DNA of 64,000 bases from Nephrocerus scutellatus (GCA_947095585.1 OX352761.1:52316019-52380018), one strand, 5' to 3'; positions 10,274 to 21,562 are shown, counted from the first letter of the stretch. The notes: generated by a model from the letters alone, not told the origin. Program-made: numbers and translations.

Positions 10274-11200
10274 TTAGGTCTCTACGTCTGGTGGTGTTGG
10301 AGCTCCTTGATGGTGGACCAGTTTCTTTGAGCCCCCGTCACAAGACCAGCCATTTAATTCGCCTGTGAATATGATTACGTTCGTTAGCGAGCTGGACTGC
10401 TTCTGCTGGGAAGTTGGGCCTAAATATAGGTATTCTGCCGGCTGGAATGAAACGTGCAGCTGCTCTAATGACGATCCGACGGAAGATCCTTTCACCTGAA
10501 ATTGCGTTGGTGGGGGGTGGTAACTGTTCCAATTGTCCGCCTTAGCATAATTGACAATCGTGCGTTTATCCGCTGACACAAAGTTATCGGCTTTATCCAC
10601 TGTGATGATGATCGGGATATGGTCGGAGTTTAACGCTATGTCTGTTCTCCAGGATGTACAAGCTAATAAACTGTCGCTCACTATGCTGATGTCTGGGAAG
10701 CTGGAACAGGTGGCACAGATCCTGGTGGGTGAGTTTTCATTGATGGTAACAAAGTTTGACTCATCGATTTGCTCGGCAATATGCGTGCCGCGACGATCGT
10801 TCTCTAGATTAGAGTGCCAGCAATCGTGGTGGGCGTTGAAATCCCCGACAATCAGTTACCGTCTGTTAGTAGATGTTCTAGAGAAGGAAGGTAGCCGGAT
10901 GTGCAGCATGTTGTTGGTGGAATGTAGACATTTGTTATTTCGATTAGGGTGTCGTTGGACTTGACTGCAATAGTTTGTGTTTCGAGGTGTGCATCGGGTG
11001 TGGTGGGTGCCGGTGTTGGCATGAGTCTGTAGTTGACAGAGTTGTGCACGATGAACGCAAGACCTCCTCCGTCTCCACTGTTTCTGTCCTTGCGTATGAT
11101 GTTATAATTGGTGCTTCTGGATAGCAATCAGGAGGTGTGAGCTTTGTTTATTGTATGGCAGTAATTAAGATCCCATGGTGCTCCATATAGTTGGTGATTT
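10274..11200 (-). pseudogene. LINE (2A type) APE-like endonuclease and linker
   Basis: The endonuclease starts near 11230 (MHLNCNGLRGRERNHQL) and continues in ORF 10852-11127 (IIRKDRNSGDGGGLAFIVHN, ITNVYIPPTT) and ORF 10274-10681, where LNSDHIPIIITVDK (about 10612-10635) is the conserved SDH catalytic end. Then RAAARFIPAGRIPIFRPNFP leads toward the RT. At least three frame changes are visible. Target-primed retrotransposition would need this enzyme, so the copy is inactive. Confidence 0.8.
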
Positions 11201-11780
11201 CTTTCCCTCCCTCGTAAGCCGTTGCAATTCAAATGCATCACAGCGAAAGTTATGTGGTGTTCATGTGTGGTATGTTGGTAGTTTGTAGGTGGGGGTGAGC
11301 CCGTGGATGTTGTTGGAGTGTTGATAAGCAAGTTGACATTGTCTATCGGATTATTACTGGTTGTGGGGGATGTTGTGGATGGAGTGTGAAGTTGTGGAGG
11401 TTTCTGTACTGTTTGGTTAGAGCAGCATGTGGCGAAGAAGTTGGCGGTCCATTGACGACAGTTATTAAGTCCAGAGCATGTTCTAAGATGACACCAGTTC
11501 TCACAGCCATTGCATTTGACGGAATATGCCGTGTATGCGGTTTTGGCACACTGAGCAGTGCCAGGTTGTTGCGTTGTTGGTTGTGTTGGCGGAAACTCCG
11601 ATTCCAGTCTCTGATGTTGGCTAAACCTGAGCATCGTCTGAAATGGCACCAGTGTCCACAGTTGTTGCACATAACTGAGGATACGTTTCTATTTATCCTT
11701 GTGTTGCATACGGAGCATGTCCAGATCCGAGGACCTGGATTCTGCTCGATGCCGGCTAGTAGGAGTAGTATGCGGAGCAA
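11128..11780 (-). pseudogene. LINE (2A type) N-terminal region with two PHD-like fingers
   Basis: After the 2A-like motif the frame gives TCSVCNTRINRNVSSVMCNN followed by CGHWCHFRRCSGL, a PHD-like C-x2-C...C-x2-C...WCH finger. After a frame change near 11600, a second finger with the same layout follows (YSVKCNGCENWCHLRTCSGL). A Pro/Thr-rich linker then leads directly to the endonuclease without a stop, so ORF1-like and pol parts look fused in one polyprotein. PHD-like fingers are known in several metazoan LINE ORF1 proteins. The ORF's first ATG (11825) lies in BEL-derived sequence, so the natural start may be lost. Confidence 0.7.
11730..11753 (-). other. 2A-like ribosome-skipping motif GIEQNPGP in a LINE
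   Basis: Minus-strand codons at 11753-11730 spell GIEQNPGP, preceded by a leucine-rich stretch (RILLLLA). It fits the 2A core [D/G][V/I]ExNPGP, where translation breaks between the last Gly and Pro. 2A-like sequences at the N-terminus of APE-type LINEs are established knowledge. Activity of this variant is not shown by sequence alone. Confidence 0.75.
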
Positions 11781-12200
11781 TACTCTTTTATTGGAATCTT
11801 TAAGTAACGACGTAAATACGCACACATCCTGGCAGCTATTAACGCCGCAGTCAATTCTAACTTAGGAAGCGTTAATTCATATGATCCGTCAAGCTTTAAT
11901 GGTACTACTCGAAATTTTGCACATAGTAATGAAACCGCTCCAACTGCTGAAGAATCGACATCTCGCGCATATGCCACAGCGCCATAAGCATTTGTACTTG
12001 CGTCTGCGAAAATATGACACTGAATCTTATTCGACGCTGGGAATGATAGCGCTGACCTGGGAATCGCCATGTTCTTTAACTGCAAAATATTTCTCACACA
12101 TTCGTTCCAACCCAGGAGTAGATCTGGTGGCAAAATTTCGTCCCACATAAACTTTCTTTTCCATACTTACTGAAAAAGGATCTTTAATTTAATCACCGTT
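11780..12200 (-). pseudogene. BEL/Pao element (interrupted copy), connection and RNase H start
   Basis: From 12200 downward: CPTVIKLKILFQ, a stop, then FMWDEILPPDLLLGWNECVR and HIFADASTNAYGAVAYARDV, and LTLPKLELTAALIAARMCAY. These match the end of the RT connection and the start of the BEL/Pao RNase H; compare PRLELCGALL in the copy at 1-1137. The piece is bounded by the RTE insertion (12209) and the 2A-type LINE (~11780). Confidence 0.85.
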
Positions 12201-12494
12201 GGGCACACGTTGGGCGGTCAGCGGTCAGCAGAAATAGGGGGAATAACACAGAATGCTCTAGAATTGCAGGCGGCCGTAACTATCTCTGACTGGTGGAAGT
12301 GCGATCAAACCTCCACGTGGTGGCCGCTGGTAATTTTCCTCCAATGCAGGAAAAGCTGAATGATCGGACTAGTCCCATCAAAGTAAGGTTGGCGCGAGGC
12401 CAATAACCTCGCCTGTAAAAAATTATTATTACGGAACCCAAAATCAGCCTCGGATAGACTGATGAACGACGACGACCACGGCAACGAAAACGGC

Positions 12495-13300
12495 TAAACG
12501 ATTTAAGAATTTTCTCATGGAATGTACGGTCACTGTATAGAGCTCGAGCTGCACAGCAGCTAGCCGATACCTTGTCCAAATATAATGCTGACTTAACAGC
12601 AATTCAGGAGATGCGGTGGACAGGGAATGGTGTTTTACAAAAATCAGAATATGACATATATTACAGCTGTCATGCAAGACATCATGTGTTCGGGGTGGGG
12701 TTTCTAGTCAGCAAAAGAATGAAACCCACCGTTATCGGCTTTAAAACAGTAAATGAACGGCTATGCACCCTTCGCGTGCGGGGCAAATTTAAAAACATAA
12801 GCCTCATAAACGTTCACGCCCCTACAGAGGATTCCCCAGATGATGAAAAAGAAGAATTCTTTGAATCAGTCGAAACTCCATGCCTGCCCTCAGTATGATG
12901 TAAAAATCATTCTGGGGGATATGAATGCTAAAATAGGTAGGGAGCCAGTATTCAGGCAGTACATTGGCACCCATAGCTTACACGAGAACACTAATGACAA
13001 TGGACAACGAGTTATAGAGATGGCAGCAAGCAATAATTTGGTCGTTGCGAGTACAAGGTTTGCGCGTAAAAATATCCACAAAGCCACCTGGGAACCTGAT
13101 GACGGTACGAACGTACCGAGGTGCCAACGTCGACTCGGACCACTCACTATCTTGTTGGTATGGTGCTCCGAGCGCGGATTGCATTATCACGGAAGACTGC
13201 ATCCGCGAATCAGATTCAAGTCAACACTGCTGCCGTTTGCAATGAAGAGACCAGAAACAACTACGGTCAAGCGATAGGACTCGCCCTAAATGCAGGGAGA
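12495..13300 (+). pseudogene. RTE-type LINE endonuclease region
   Basis: The endonuclease reads FSWNVRSLYRARAAQQLADT (from about 12510), LTAIQEMRWTGNGVLQ (12590s), GFLVSKRMKPTVIGFKTVNE, and SLINVHAPTEDSPDDEKEEF. After a +1 frame change near 12870 come IILGDMNAKIGREPVF and ASNNLVVASTRFARKNIHKA, then a third frame with NVDSDHSLSCWYG (the DSDH catalytic end, about 13125-13165). The QE and GDMNAK motifs are intact but three frames are needed. Proteins of this type are often mis-annotated in insects as craniofacial development protein 2. Confidence 0.85.
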
Positions 13301-15281
13301 GTAAGTCATGGGGCTGAGATGTCGGGCGTAGAAGAGAAATGGACACTCCTTAAAAATACTGTCATTAGTACTGCTGACTCCATCTTAGGCAGTAGTCGTA
13401 GAGATCGATGACGAATTTAAGCTAGCGACTGAACGTAAGAATGTTTCGTACCGAGCAATGCAACAACAACAATGCAATAGATCGCGTGCACGCGAAGATA
13501 AATATAAAGAGCTCAGAAGGTTCACCGGCGAAAGAAAGCAGCCTGGGAGAAGAATCTCGTCCGTGAACTGGAACAGTACAGAGAGCAAGGACCGCACCAG
13601 GCGCGGAAGTTCTACCAAAGGGTCCGCGGTATCACGCAATATACACCGCGTTTCACATACTGCAAGGACAAAGAGGGTAATCTGATCGCCGATCTTAAAG
13701 GCATCTTAGAGCGATGGGAAGAGCACTTTCATGAGTTGCTAAATGGCCAGCTAACTGAGGAATTGGAGGCTCCAACAATGACCGAAGATCATACTATGCT
13801 GTCGCCACCAAGCATATGCGAAGTAAACAGAACGATAAATCTGCTCAAAAATAATAAAGCCCCGGGATCTGATGGAATCCCAGCGGAACTGATATAAATA
13901 GGAGGCCCCACATTACACCAAGCAATTCATGAAATAATAATGCAAGTATGGGAATAAAAAGTTATGCCAGAAGACTGGCGAAGAGGCATCCTGTGCCCCA
14001 TACATAAGAAGGGAGATATCACAAAATGCGGCAATTATCGTGGTATAACGTTGTTGAGTACCGCGTATAAGATTTTCTCGTCTATCCTTTAAGACAGGAT
14101 AGCCCCATACGCTAAAAACATCATTGGTCCATACCAGTGTGGCTTCATCCCAGGCAAATCAACAACTGATCAGATTTACACCCTAAGGCAGGTGATGGAA
14201 AAATGTCTAGAGTTTCAAAATTCACTACACCATCTTTTTATAGAGCCGCCTATGATAGCATAGCCAGAGTAAAACTTTATAAAGCCATGAGAGAATTCGG
14301 CATCCCAAATAAACTGACACGACTATGTAGGTTGACCATGACCAATGTTATAAGCCAAGTAAAAATATCCGGATCACTATCAAGCCCATTCAACATCTAC
14401 AATGGGCTCCGACAAGGGGATTGACTGGCCTGCGTCCTCTTCAACCTGGCGTTGGAGAAAGTGATCCGAGACTCTGGCGTAACGGCGAGAGGAACAATCC
14501 TCTATAAGTCCATTCAGATACTGGCTTACGCAGACGATATTGACATCGTTGGTAGAAACCAAAGAGCTGTACTGGAAGCTTTCATCCAGATAGAGCAGGC
14601 GGCACGAAATCTGGGGCTGCACATAATTGAGAGCAAAACAAAGTACATAGTGGCCACATCTGCGAGTAGAAGATCCAACATTGGTCCCTCAATTCAAATA
14701 ATGGAGCGCGAATTTGAAGGAGTGCAATCCTTTAACTATCTCGGGTCAACTATAGCAGCCGATAACGCATGGAACCAGAAATACGCGAACGGTAGCTTAA
14801 AGCCAACAAAGCCTACTATAGCCTGTCAAGACTCTTCAAATCCAGGAATTTAGCCATAACATCCAAGCTGCTGATATATAAGACAATGGTCATACCAGTA
14901 CTTACATATGGATCCGAGACTTGGGTGCTTAGCAAAAATCATTCTGACGTCTTTGTTGTTGGCCCCGAATGTGAAGGAAGACTCTATAATGATGAGATCT
15001 ACGAGCGTTACCGCGATGTCGACATCGTGAAGAAAATAAAGCTTGGTAGGCTCCGGTGGGCAGGACACCTAGCTCGCATGAGCGAAGAGGATCCTGCTCG
15101 GAAAGTCCTTTGCGGTAGGATTTATGGAACACGACAGCGAGGCCGGCCAAGCCCACACTGGAAGGATGGCGTAGACCAGGACGCCCAGAGTTTAGGGATG
15201 CCAAACTGGATGACATCGGCTCGAAATCGGGACCGGTGGAGAGACTTTTTGCGGGTGGCCAGGACCGGACCCAGGTTGTAG
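13300..15281 (+). pseudogene. RTE-type LINE reverse transcriptase and C-terminus
   Basis: Motifs in order: WEEHFHELLNGQLTEELE (about 13710), INLLKNNKAPGSDGIPAELI then a stop (13835-13900), [19 protein letters not shown] with [14 protein letters not shown] (13977-14075), YQCGFIPGKSTTDQIY (14130s), a shifted NGLRQGD (14400-14424), and LAYADDIDIVG with YADD at 14527-14538. The C-terminal ORF 14886-15281 has LTYGSETWVLSKNHSD and IKLGRLRWAGHLARMSEED, then RQRGRPSPHW, the usual RTE tail. Several stops and shifts are present. Confidence 0.85.
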
Positions 15282-15305
15282 AGCCATATATGATGATGGG
15301 CACAC

Positions 15306-15455
15306 AATACCTAGCGGATCATAAATACGAGCGATAGCGCGTTGCTCTTAGTGACTCCAGATTTGCCAGATTCCAGAAATATCTGAATGGATTCTAACGG
15401 TACCACCAACTCATCGCTAAACGCCAGCCATGACACACCTAATACCTTTTGAACA
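15306..15455 (-). pseudogene. BEL/Pao element (interrupted copy), RT end/connection
   Basis: Minus-strand text includes VLGVSWLAFSDELVVPLESI and, one frame over, QRAIARIYDPLGIVC, the conserved BEL/Pao segment after RT. It runs straight across the RTE insertion into CPTVIKLKILFQ at 12200. The upstream RT of this copy is not visible; a LINE begins at about 15478. Confidence 0.75.
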
Positions 15456-15477
15456 TTTTTTTTTTATAATATACACA

Positions 15478-17160
15478 CACTAGGGGTTTGCTCACAAATC
15501 CTGGGCCAGATGGTATTTCCCCATTAGTTCTGAAGAGGTGTTCTTCGAAGCTAGCATTACAATTGCGTAAGCTTTTACATCTATCCTATTCATCTGGACT
15601 CTTCCCGAGAAGTTGGAAAACAGCCTTTGTCCAGCCCATACCCCCAAAACAAAGCCGTCGTCTGCTTTTTCGTACCGACCCATAGCACTTACATCAATTC
15701 TTTCCAAGGTCATGGAAACGCTGAACAATTTTCAACTCAAGAAATATCTTGAAACCAACGAAATCCTTAGTGACCGGCAGTATGGATTCGTGGACAAAGT
15801 TCTACTGGTGATTTGATGGTATATCTCACCGAACAGTGGAACCGGTCTTTGCATCAATTTGGAGAAAGCAAAGCTGTTGCACTCGATATTTCTAAGGCAT
15901 TTAACAGAGTTTGGCATCAAGCTCTTTTGTCCAAAATGCGTGCTTATTGAGTTGATAATAGGCTGCTTCACTGGATTAGAAGCTATCTTTTGGACCGCTC
16001 AATTCAAGTTGTATTGAATGGTTTCAAGTCTAAAGTTCATTACTTAAATGCTGGCGTCCCCCAGGGCTCTGTTTTGTCCCCGACACTCTTCCTCATTTTT
16101 ATAAATGGTCTCTTATCTGTGACTTCTAATCCAATTCACTCTTTCGCTGACGACAGCACTTTCAGCTTCTCATATAAGTTTGTGGAACGTCCCTCCACTT
16201 CTCATTCGGAACTCACAACTTCGTATGTTAAGCACGTTCAATTCTGATCAAGACAGCATAATACAATTGGGAGAAAACAATCGAGTAGAATTTAACGCTT
16301 CCAAAACCCAATGCTGTCTTCTGTCGTCTAAGCTAATCCTAAATCCCATGCCATTATCCATGAATGGCACTTGCATCGAAGAAACTGAAAATTTCGCAAT
16401 TCTTGGTATGTGCGTTAACGACAAGCTTCGTTGGAATGACCACATATTTACCGTCGCCAAAAATGCTGCGAAATGTTTAGGTTTTCTAGCCCGGTGCAAG
16501 AAATATTTCACTCCCTCTGATCTGGCTACTATATACAAGGCTTTTATTCGCCCTAAACTTGAGTTCAATTGCCATATCTGCTCTGGTGCGCCTAAAACTG
16601 CTTTGCATCAGCTAGATATAATTCAAAACCGCGCGATAAAACTTTTCGGTGGCGCAAATATAGCGGAATCAATAGATTCGCTTGAACACCGTAGGAACGT
16701 TTCCTGCTTGTCACTGTTTTATCGCTTCTTCTACCAGCGGTACTCAAGAAAAATAGCCAGCTGCATGCCACCTATCCTTGAATTCAACCGCAATACTCGT
16801 GGCGCTCTAAATGCTCAGCAGTTTACCCTTAAGCCCATCTTCGGACGTACAGTTAAATTCAGGGATTCGTTCTTCAGCCGTACAACATGTATGGAATGCT
16901 ATGCCAAGCTCCAGTCAGCATCGAGCACATCTTATTAAGATCCCGCACCAGATCGCTCAGCTACCTGCTACCGGCTACGGAAAAAAAATCCCTCACACCA
17001 AAAAGCGAAAATTTCGCTACCTGCGACATTTTAACATATTTCACTAATTACTTTTTAATTTCAGGCACTTATTTATAATTAATACTTATTTAATTTCAGA
17101 TTAAGTTTTATCATTTTTCAGCCCTATAAAATATGTAAAAAACAGAAACGGAAGGAAAAG
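15478..17160 (+). mobile_element. 5'-truncated LINE (Jockey/CR1 group), RT to 3' end
   Basis: The copy starts inside RT: NPGPDGISPLVLKRC (15494), LFPRSWKTAFVQPI, then (shifted) YRPIALTSILSKVME, AVALDISKAFNRVWHQAL (motif A with FD changed to FN, about 15880), AGVPQGSVLSPTLFLIF (16050s), and HSFADDSTF with FADD at 16143-16154. ORF 16180-16938 continues with NRVEFNASKTQCCLLSSK, LGMCVNDKLRWNDHI and the thumb/tail. The last ~80 codons need another frame (QHVWNAMPSS). An AT-rich 3' UTR follows. A truncated, dead insertion next to the BEL/Pao copy. Confidence 0.85.
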
Positions 17161-17199
17161 GTTAATGAGGTATTAACCTTTATTAACCTTAATTAGACA

Positions 17200-18512
17200 A
17201 GAAGTCTCCAACCATGGTGGTGACTTTCTCGCATCTCTGTACGAAAGGCTGGATGAAGTCAACCAGCTTTGCGAAGACGCCACTTCCTCTAAAGAGGAAA
17301 ATATGAGCCTAGGCGAGAAATCGGATACTGAAGCGTCCGATTCCATTACCAGCGAAGAGCGAAGAAAATGCAGAAGAAGACAATCGCAAAGAGCGGTCTT
17401 CTCCTGTAACCGTGCCAGTAAATGCAAAAAGAAGGAGATTGTCGGACTCAAATTCCAGACCATCATTACCATCAACATCATCATCTCCTGCAGTAGTTAC
17501 TGCTGAAGGAAGCAGTTCGCCGAAAACAACCGCTGCAGGAAAAACTGCTAAAGCAAAAGAGAAGCAAAATCTTACAAAGAAGACACCACCACCTCTCGCT
17601 CCAGCAACCAAAAAACCCCAGTCTACGGGACCAACAACAAAAACTTTTGCCAGTCCGCCAATAGTCTGCTTTAGACTAAACGTCGCTGAACTCTCAAAGT
17701 TCACGATGAGTGCCAATATATGTTGCAGAATTCGCAACATTAACAGCAGTAAGTCGGTCGTCACGGCTATGAACAAAGGATGCATTAACGGCAGAGGGTA
17801 TCCCTGTACTGGAGGTCAAACCCTTCAAATCTCAGAGGACCGACAGGAAATTTAACAATTTCATTGTCGAACTTGAGAAGAACTGCGATAAGGCAGCAGT
17901 TTGTTAAAAAACCCTCCTGATGAACCAGTTGGTGCATTGGGAAAAACTTAAACCGGCAAAACTTAAAAGTTTGGACATGTCGCAAGCAACTGCGGCATGA
18001 AATACAGATGCGTTAAGTGCAAGGAAGAACACTTTCCTGGCCAATGCCCGAGAAATGTAGACAACAAGAAAGACGACAACGTCTTCTGCACAAATTGCCA
18101 AAAATCTCGACATCCTGCAAACTATCGAGGATGTCCTAAATAGAAAGAAAAAATGACGGAAAATTATAAACCACCCAAAAGAAGATGGAAATCTGCTGCA
18201 AAAGCTATTGTGAAAGGAGTTAGCTTTGCTAGTATAGCTGCTATGGGGACTGCTAGCAAGCCAGCAACAATCAACAAACCACCACCAACCATCCAAGCAA
18301 GCAAAAAACCAGTAAGTAAGCAAGCTTCAAAACCGGCACCATCTACTGGAAAATCTAACATCTTCGACGATACGGAAAGGCTATTTGGAGCGGACCTTTT
18401 CACAATTCTGCAGAAAGCAAGTGAAGTCGTGCCTGCTAATTATAGCAGTCTTGATGACAGGTCCAAAACAACCGTTTTGGGTAAACTTATTTGTGAATTA
18501 TGTTCACAATAA
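17200..18512 (+). pseudogene. Jockey-type ORF1 (gag-like, zinc knuckles)
   Basis: A Ser/Pro/Lys-rich N-terminal half (17412-17855, PSLPSTSSSPAVVTAEG) is followed by a degraded middle and a zinc-knuckle region at about 17970-18140: FGHVASNCGMKYRCVKCKEE, then HFPGQCPRN and VFCTNCQKSRHPANYRGCP. After a stop at 18139-18141, ORF 18153-18512 gives the C-terminus (FASIAAMGTASKP, FGADLFTILQKASEVVP). Jockey-group ORF1 proteins bind the element RNA through such knuckles. At least three breaks. Confidence 0.75.
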
Positions 18513-21210
18513 GCAGGATAAGTATATTCTCATATAATGTGAACTCTATTTATTCGTTAGCTAGGCGTATCACACTAAAATTAAAACTAATAAATCTGAC
18601 ATTCTTCTTTTACAGGAAACAAATCTCACAGGGAGAAACCCATTCAGTCCAGACGGATACAACATCCACAGGGTCGACAAAAACAGTGATTGCTCTGGGA
18701 CGGCGGTCCTTATCAGGAACACTATGGCAGGCGAAAAGGTGGAAATCAGTGGGTTGCGTAGCATGGAAGCAACAGCTGTTAGCATCAAAGTCAACGAGGT
18801 TGAGACCTTGTTGGTAATATCAGTGTACAATCACTGTAATGCAACGAGGGAAAACATTCAACGGGGTCTGCAAACTGTCTGCGGCATCTCCTCTGGGCAA
18901 ACTTACTGTGTGGTTGGAGGGGATTTTAACGCTAGGCACACCCGATGGCAAGATGAAGTATGCAACAATCAAGGAAAGGCCATTGCAGATTGGCTGGATT
19001 CAAATCTTCAGCAGGATACCATGGCTGTTGTTTCACAGCCCCGAAAGACATATCCTCGGACACCATCCATGCTGGATTTCTTCTTGGCAACGACAAATTT
19101 CGTCAACATTCTGCTAGATATAACGAATTATTCCTGTTTTTGCACATGATAGTGATTCGGATCATTTGGCCATAGAGCTTCAAGTGAGGTTGAATCAGCG
19201 AATTCAGCAAGTTACCCCAACACCTGAACTACACATCAACTTTACGAAAATAAACTGGAACCGGTTTATATCAGAAGTCGAAGCTGGACTTCAAATTCCA
19301 GCGGCATGTAGAAATCTGGAGAATAGTGAAATTGATGATGCTATTAGAAATTTTGAGACTTTAGTGAATACAGCCATAGATCGGCAGAAAACTATTCGCT
19401 CTAGCAGGGATCGCTTTCAGCATCTACCTGAGAATATTCAGGCAATATATGCTCACAAGCAAAGGCTAAGAAAACGCCTTCAGAGGATCTTCAGCAGGAC
19501 TCTCAACACTGTTATTGACGAATATCAGTCTGTATTTTCGCAACTGCGTTGTACAGTAATCATGCTTCGTCAAGCTGTGCGAAGTAACCAGGAAGATGTT
19601 CTGACCAAACGACTTCAGAACATCAAACCAGGCCCAGATGCTTTTAAAAAGCTGAATTCTGTGATCGGAAAACGTATTTCTATTCCAGAAAGTATCACGT
19701 TTGGAGAGCAAGTAGCATCCAGTCCTGTTGAAAAAGCCGAAGCCTTTGCCTGTAATTTCGAAAGGAGCTTTACAGACCGACCACCAACACATCTTCCAGA
19801 ATTCGTAGAGCAGGTCGAAAGTCTTGTGGAAGACACCACCCACTGCAGTGCAGTTCAGCGAAGACAATCCCGCAAACGCACCCGTAGACGTGGATAAGTT
19901 TACCGGGACATCTGTTGTCAGTGATTTAATTAGGAGTGGAAACTCTAAAAAATCATCAGGCACTGAAAGGATTTCAAATTTTCTGCTTAAAAAGCTGCTG
20001 GGTATGGCAATTTTGATGTTAACCATCATATTCAACAAATGCCTTAACAACGGATACTTTCCAGACAACTGGAAGGTAGCCAAAGTAGTACCAGTACCGA
20101 AGAAAACTGACCGCTCCAGTGTAACTGGTTACCGCCCCATAGCTTTACTGTGTTGTACCAGTAAAATATTGGAATCCTTGATCCGTAAAAAGATCAATGA
20201 GTATTGTTCGGAAAGAAATCTAATTCCTACCTTTCAGTTCGGCTTTCGAGAAAAGCACTCTACGCTGCACCCTCTGATGAAGCTTCACAGTGACGTCACT
20301 TAAGGACTAAATGTCAAAAGCAGTACAGTAGCCTGTTTACTAGACATCAAAAAAGCTTAGCATCTTCACGACGGATCAACATACCAATACAGCCGGAACA
20401 AGGACCATGCTTTTCGCGGATGACTCCATCACGTATGCCGTTTCCCGCTCTACTGAGATAGCTGCCCGAAGAGTGGAGGAACACCTTCGAAATCTTTGAG
20501 AGTACTACCTGAAGTGGGGACTGAAGATCAACGCCAACAAAACGGAACTCATCTGCTTCCGAGTACCAGCAACCGAAACAAGGATAAGAAAAATAGCAAG
20601 CCGGTGCAGAGCCTTAAAAATCACCCTTCCGGATAACACGACAATAAACACCAAGTCAGAGACTAAGTACCTGGGAATCAACTTTACTGAGAGGCTCAAG
20701 TTTAACTCTCATATCGGTAAAACAATGAAAAAAGCGAACTACGCTCTTCATTTGGTGCACCCGCTACTAAGAAGTCGAAACGGACTGTCAAACAACAGCA
20801 GGCTGCTCATCTACAAGCAGCTCATCAGGCCAGTGATAACCTATGGCTATCCCATATGGTTCACCGTCTCACCAACAACGATGAAGAAGATCTCCCTATT
20901 TGAAAGGAAGGTACTTAGGATCTGTACAGGACTCTGGAGGGTGCCAAACAGCTATAAGTTTGTGTCGACTGCAAGACTTTACGAAGCGGCAGGTCTGCTG
21001 CCAATAACCGACCACTTGTTCCAAATGGCAAAGAAATTCGTTGATGGGTCCAAGTCCGGAGATGCAAGGACTGAGAATCGAGGAAATCGAGCCAAGCCAC
21101 CGCTATATAAACATCAGAGGATTCACATATGCTAGATTCGACGACATCTTTAATAATCAAGACGTCTCCTTCTACGAGAAGGCCAGCAATCAACATTACA
21201 GAGGCTGAAG
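18500..21210 (+). pseudogene. Jockey-type ORF2 (endonuclease plus RT, internal deletion)
   Basis: Endonuclease: IFSYNVNSIYSLARR (18525), LLQETNLTGRNPFSPDGYN-like text in a second frame (18600s), CVVGGDFNARHTRWQDEVCN (18910s), SMLDFFLATTNFVN, then DSDHLAIELQVRL (19150s) after a stop. Linker and RT N-terminus: ORF 19166-19897 (DPxxKKLNSVIGKR-like), then SGTERISNFLLKKLLGM, NWKVAKVVPVPKKTDRSSVT, GYRPIALLCCTSKILESLI (19960-20190). Motif A VACLLDIKKA stops at about 20358 and the next recognisable text is TRTMLFADDSITYAV (FADD 20413-20424), so roughly 90 residues including motif B are deleted. The thumb/tail ORF 20725-21135 follows. Confidence 0.85.
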
Positions 21211-21562
21211 ATCGCCCTGTTTATACCCTCTCATATTCTTTTCATTTTTATTTTATTTTAAAATGTATTGTTTAAAATTAAATTGCTTTAAATATAACAT
21301 GTAGTAGATTAAGTAGTCAAAAATATTGTTTAATTATAAGCAATACAAAATAAAATAATTACTTAAATGTTTAATAAAATATCTTAATCTAAAAAGCTCT
21401 GCCAAGTCTTCCCACATCACTATGATCCATAGGCATTCAAAAAACAAGCTCGTAGACATCTCCTCTTTTATCCTCCTCTTCCTTAACGCCCACGCTGTGT
21501 CAAGCATATAGCCTTATAAGGGTGCAAACCCCTGAAGCGTGCGCGAATTATAAAAAAAAAAA

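Larger units (their letters stand above)
8552..11780 (-). mobile_element. Non-LTR retrotransposon with 2A-like motif, PHD-like fingers, EN and RT
   Basis: One LINE in minus orientation with, 5' to 3': a 2A-like motif, two cysteine/histidine-rich fingers, an APE endonuclease, an RT and an RT C-terminal tail. It sits inside the BEL/Pao copy: RNase H sequence borders its 5' side and the integrase core its 3' side. About 1 kb of BEL/Pao sequence is missing between them, so insertion came with a deletion or a later deletion followed. The 5' limit is uncertain to within ~50 bp because BEL sequence and the LINE frame overlap there. Clade within the APE-type LINEs (Jockey/CR1 group) is not resolved. 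Confidence 0.85.
12209..15297 (+). mobile_element. RTE-type LINE, 3089 bp, TSD GGGCACAC
   Basis: The element has a 5' leader (12209-12480), an APE endonuclease, an RT and a short ATG/ATGAT-repeat 3' tail without a poly(A). It is flanked by the 8-bp duplication GGGCACAC at 12201-12208 and 15298-15305. Removing the element and one TSD restores a continuous BEL/Pao reading ARIYDPLGIVCPTVIKL on the minus strand, so both limits are precise. The short pol and short-repeat tail are typical of RTE elements. It looks close to full length but is not functional. Confidence 0.9.
17200..21562 (+). mobile_element. Jockey-type LINE with gag-like ORF1 and EN-RT ORF2
   Basis: A two-ORF LINE: ORF1 (to 18512) with zinc knuckles, ORF2 (18500-21210) with endonuclease and RT, an AT-rich 3' UTR and a run of about 13 A's near 21551-21563 that may be the poly(A) tail. 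The 5' limit is not defined. ORF1 and ORF2 overlap by a few bases (TAA of ORF1 at 18510-18512; ATG of the ORF2 frame at 18500), a usual Jockey-group arrangement. Both ORFs are broken and the RT has an internal deletion. Confidence 0.8.

Noticed and set aside
11386..11865. 159-codon plus-strand open frame
   Set aside because: It is antisense to the LINE N-terminal region, whose minus-strand reading shows ordered zinc-finger and 2A motifs.
17309..17785. 158-codon minus-strand open frame
   Set aside because: It is the complement of the Ser/Pro-rich ORF1 of the Jockey-type LINE; low complexity explains its openness.
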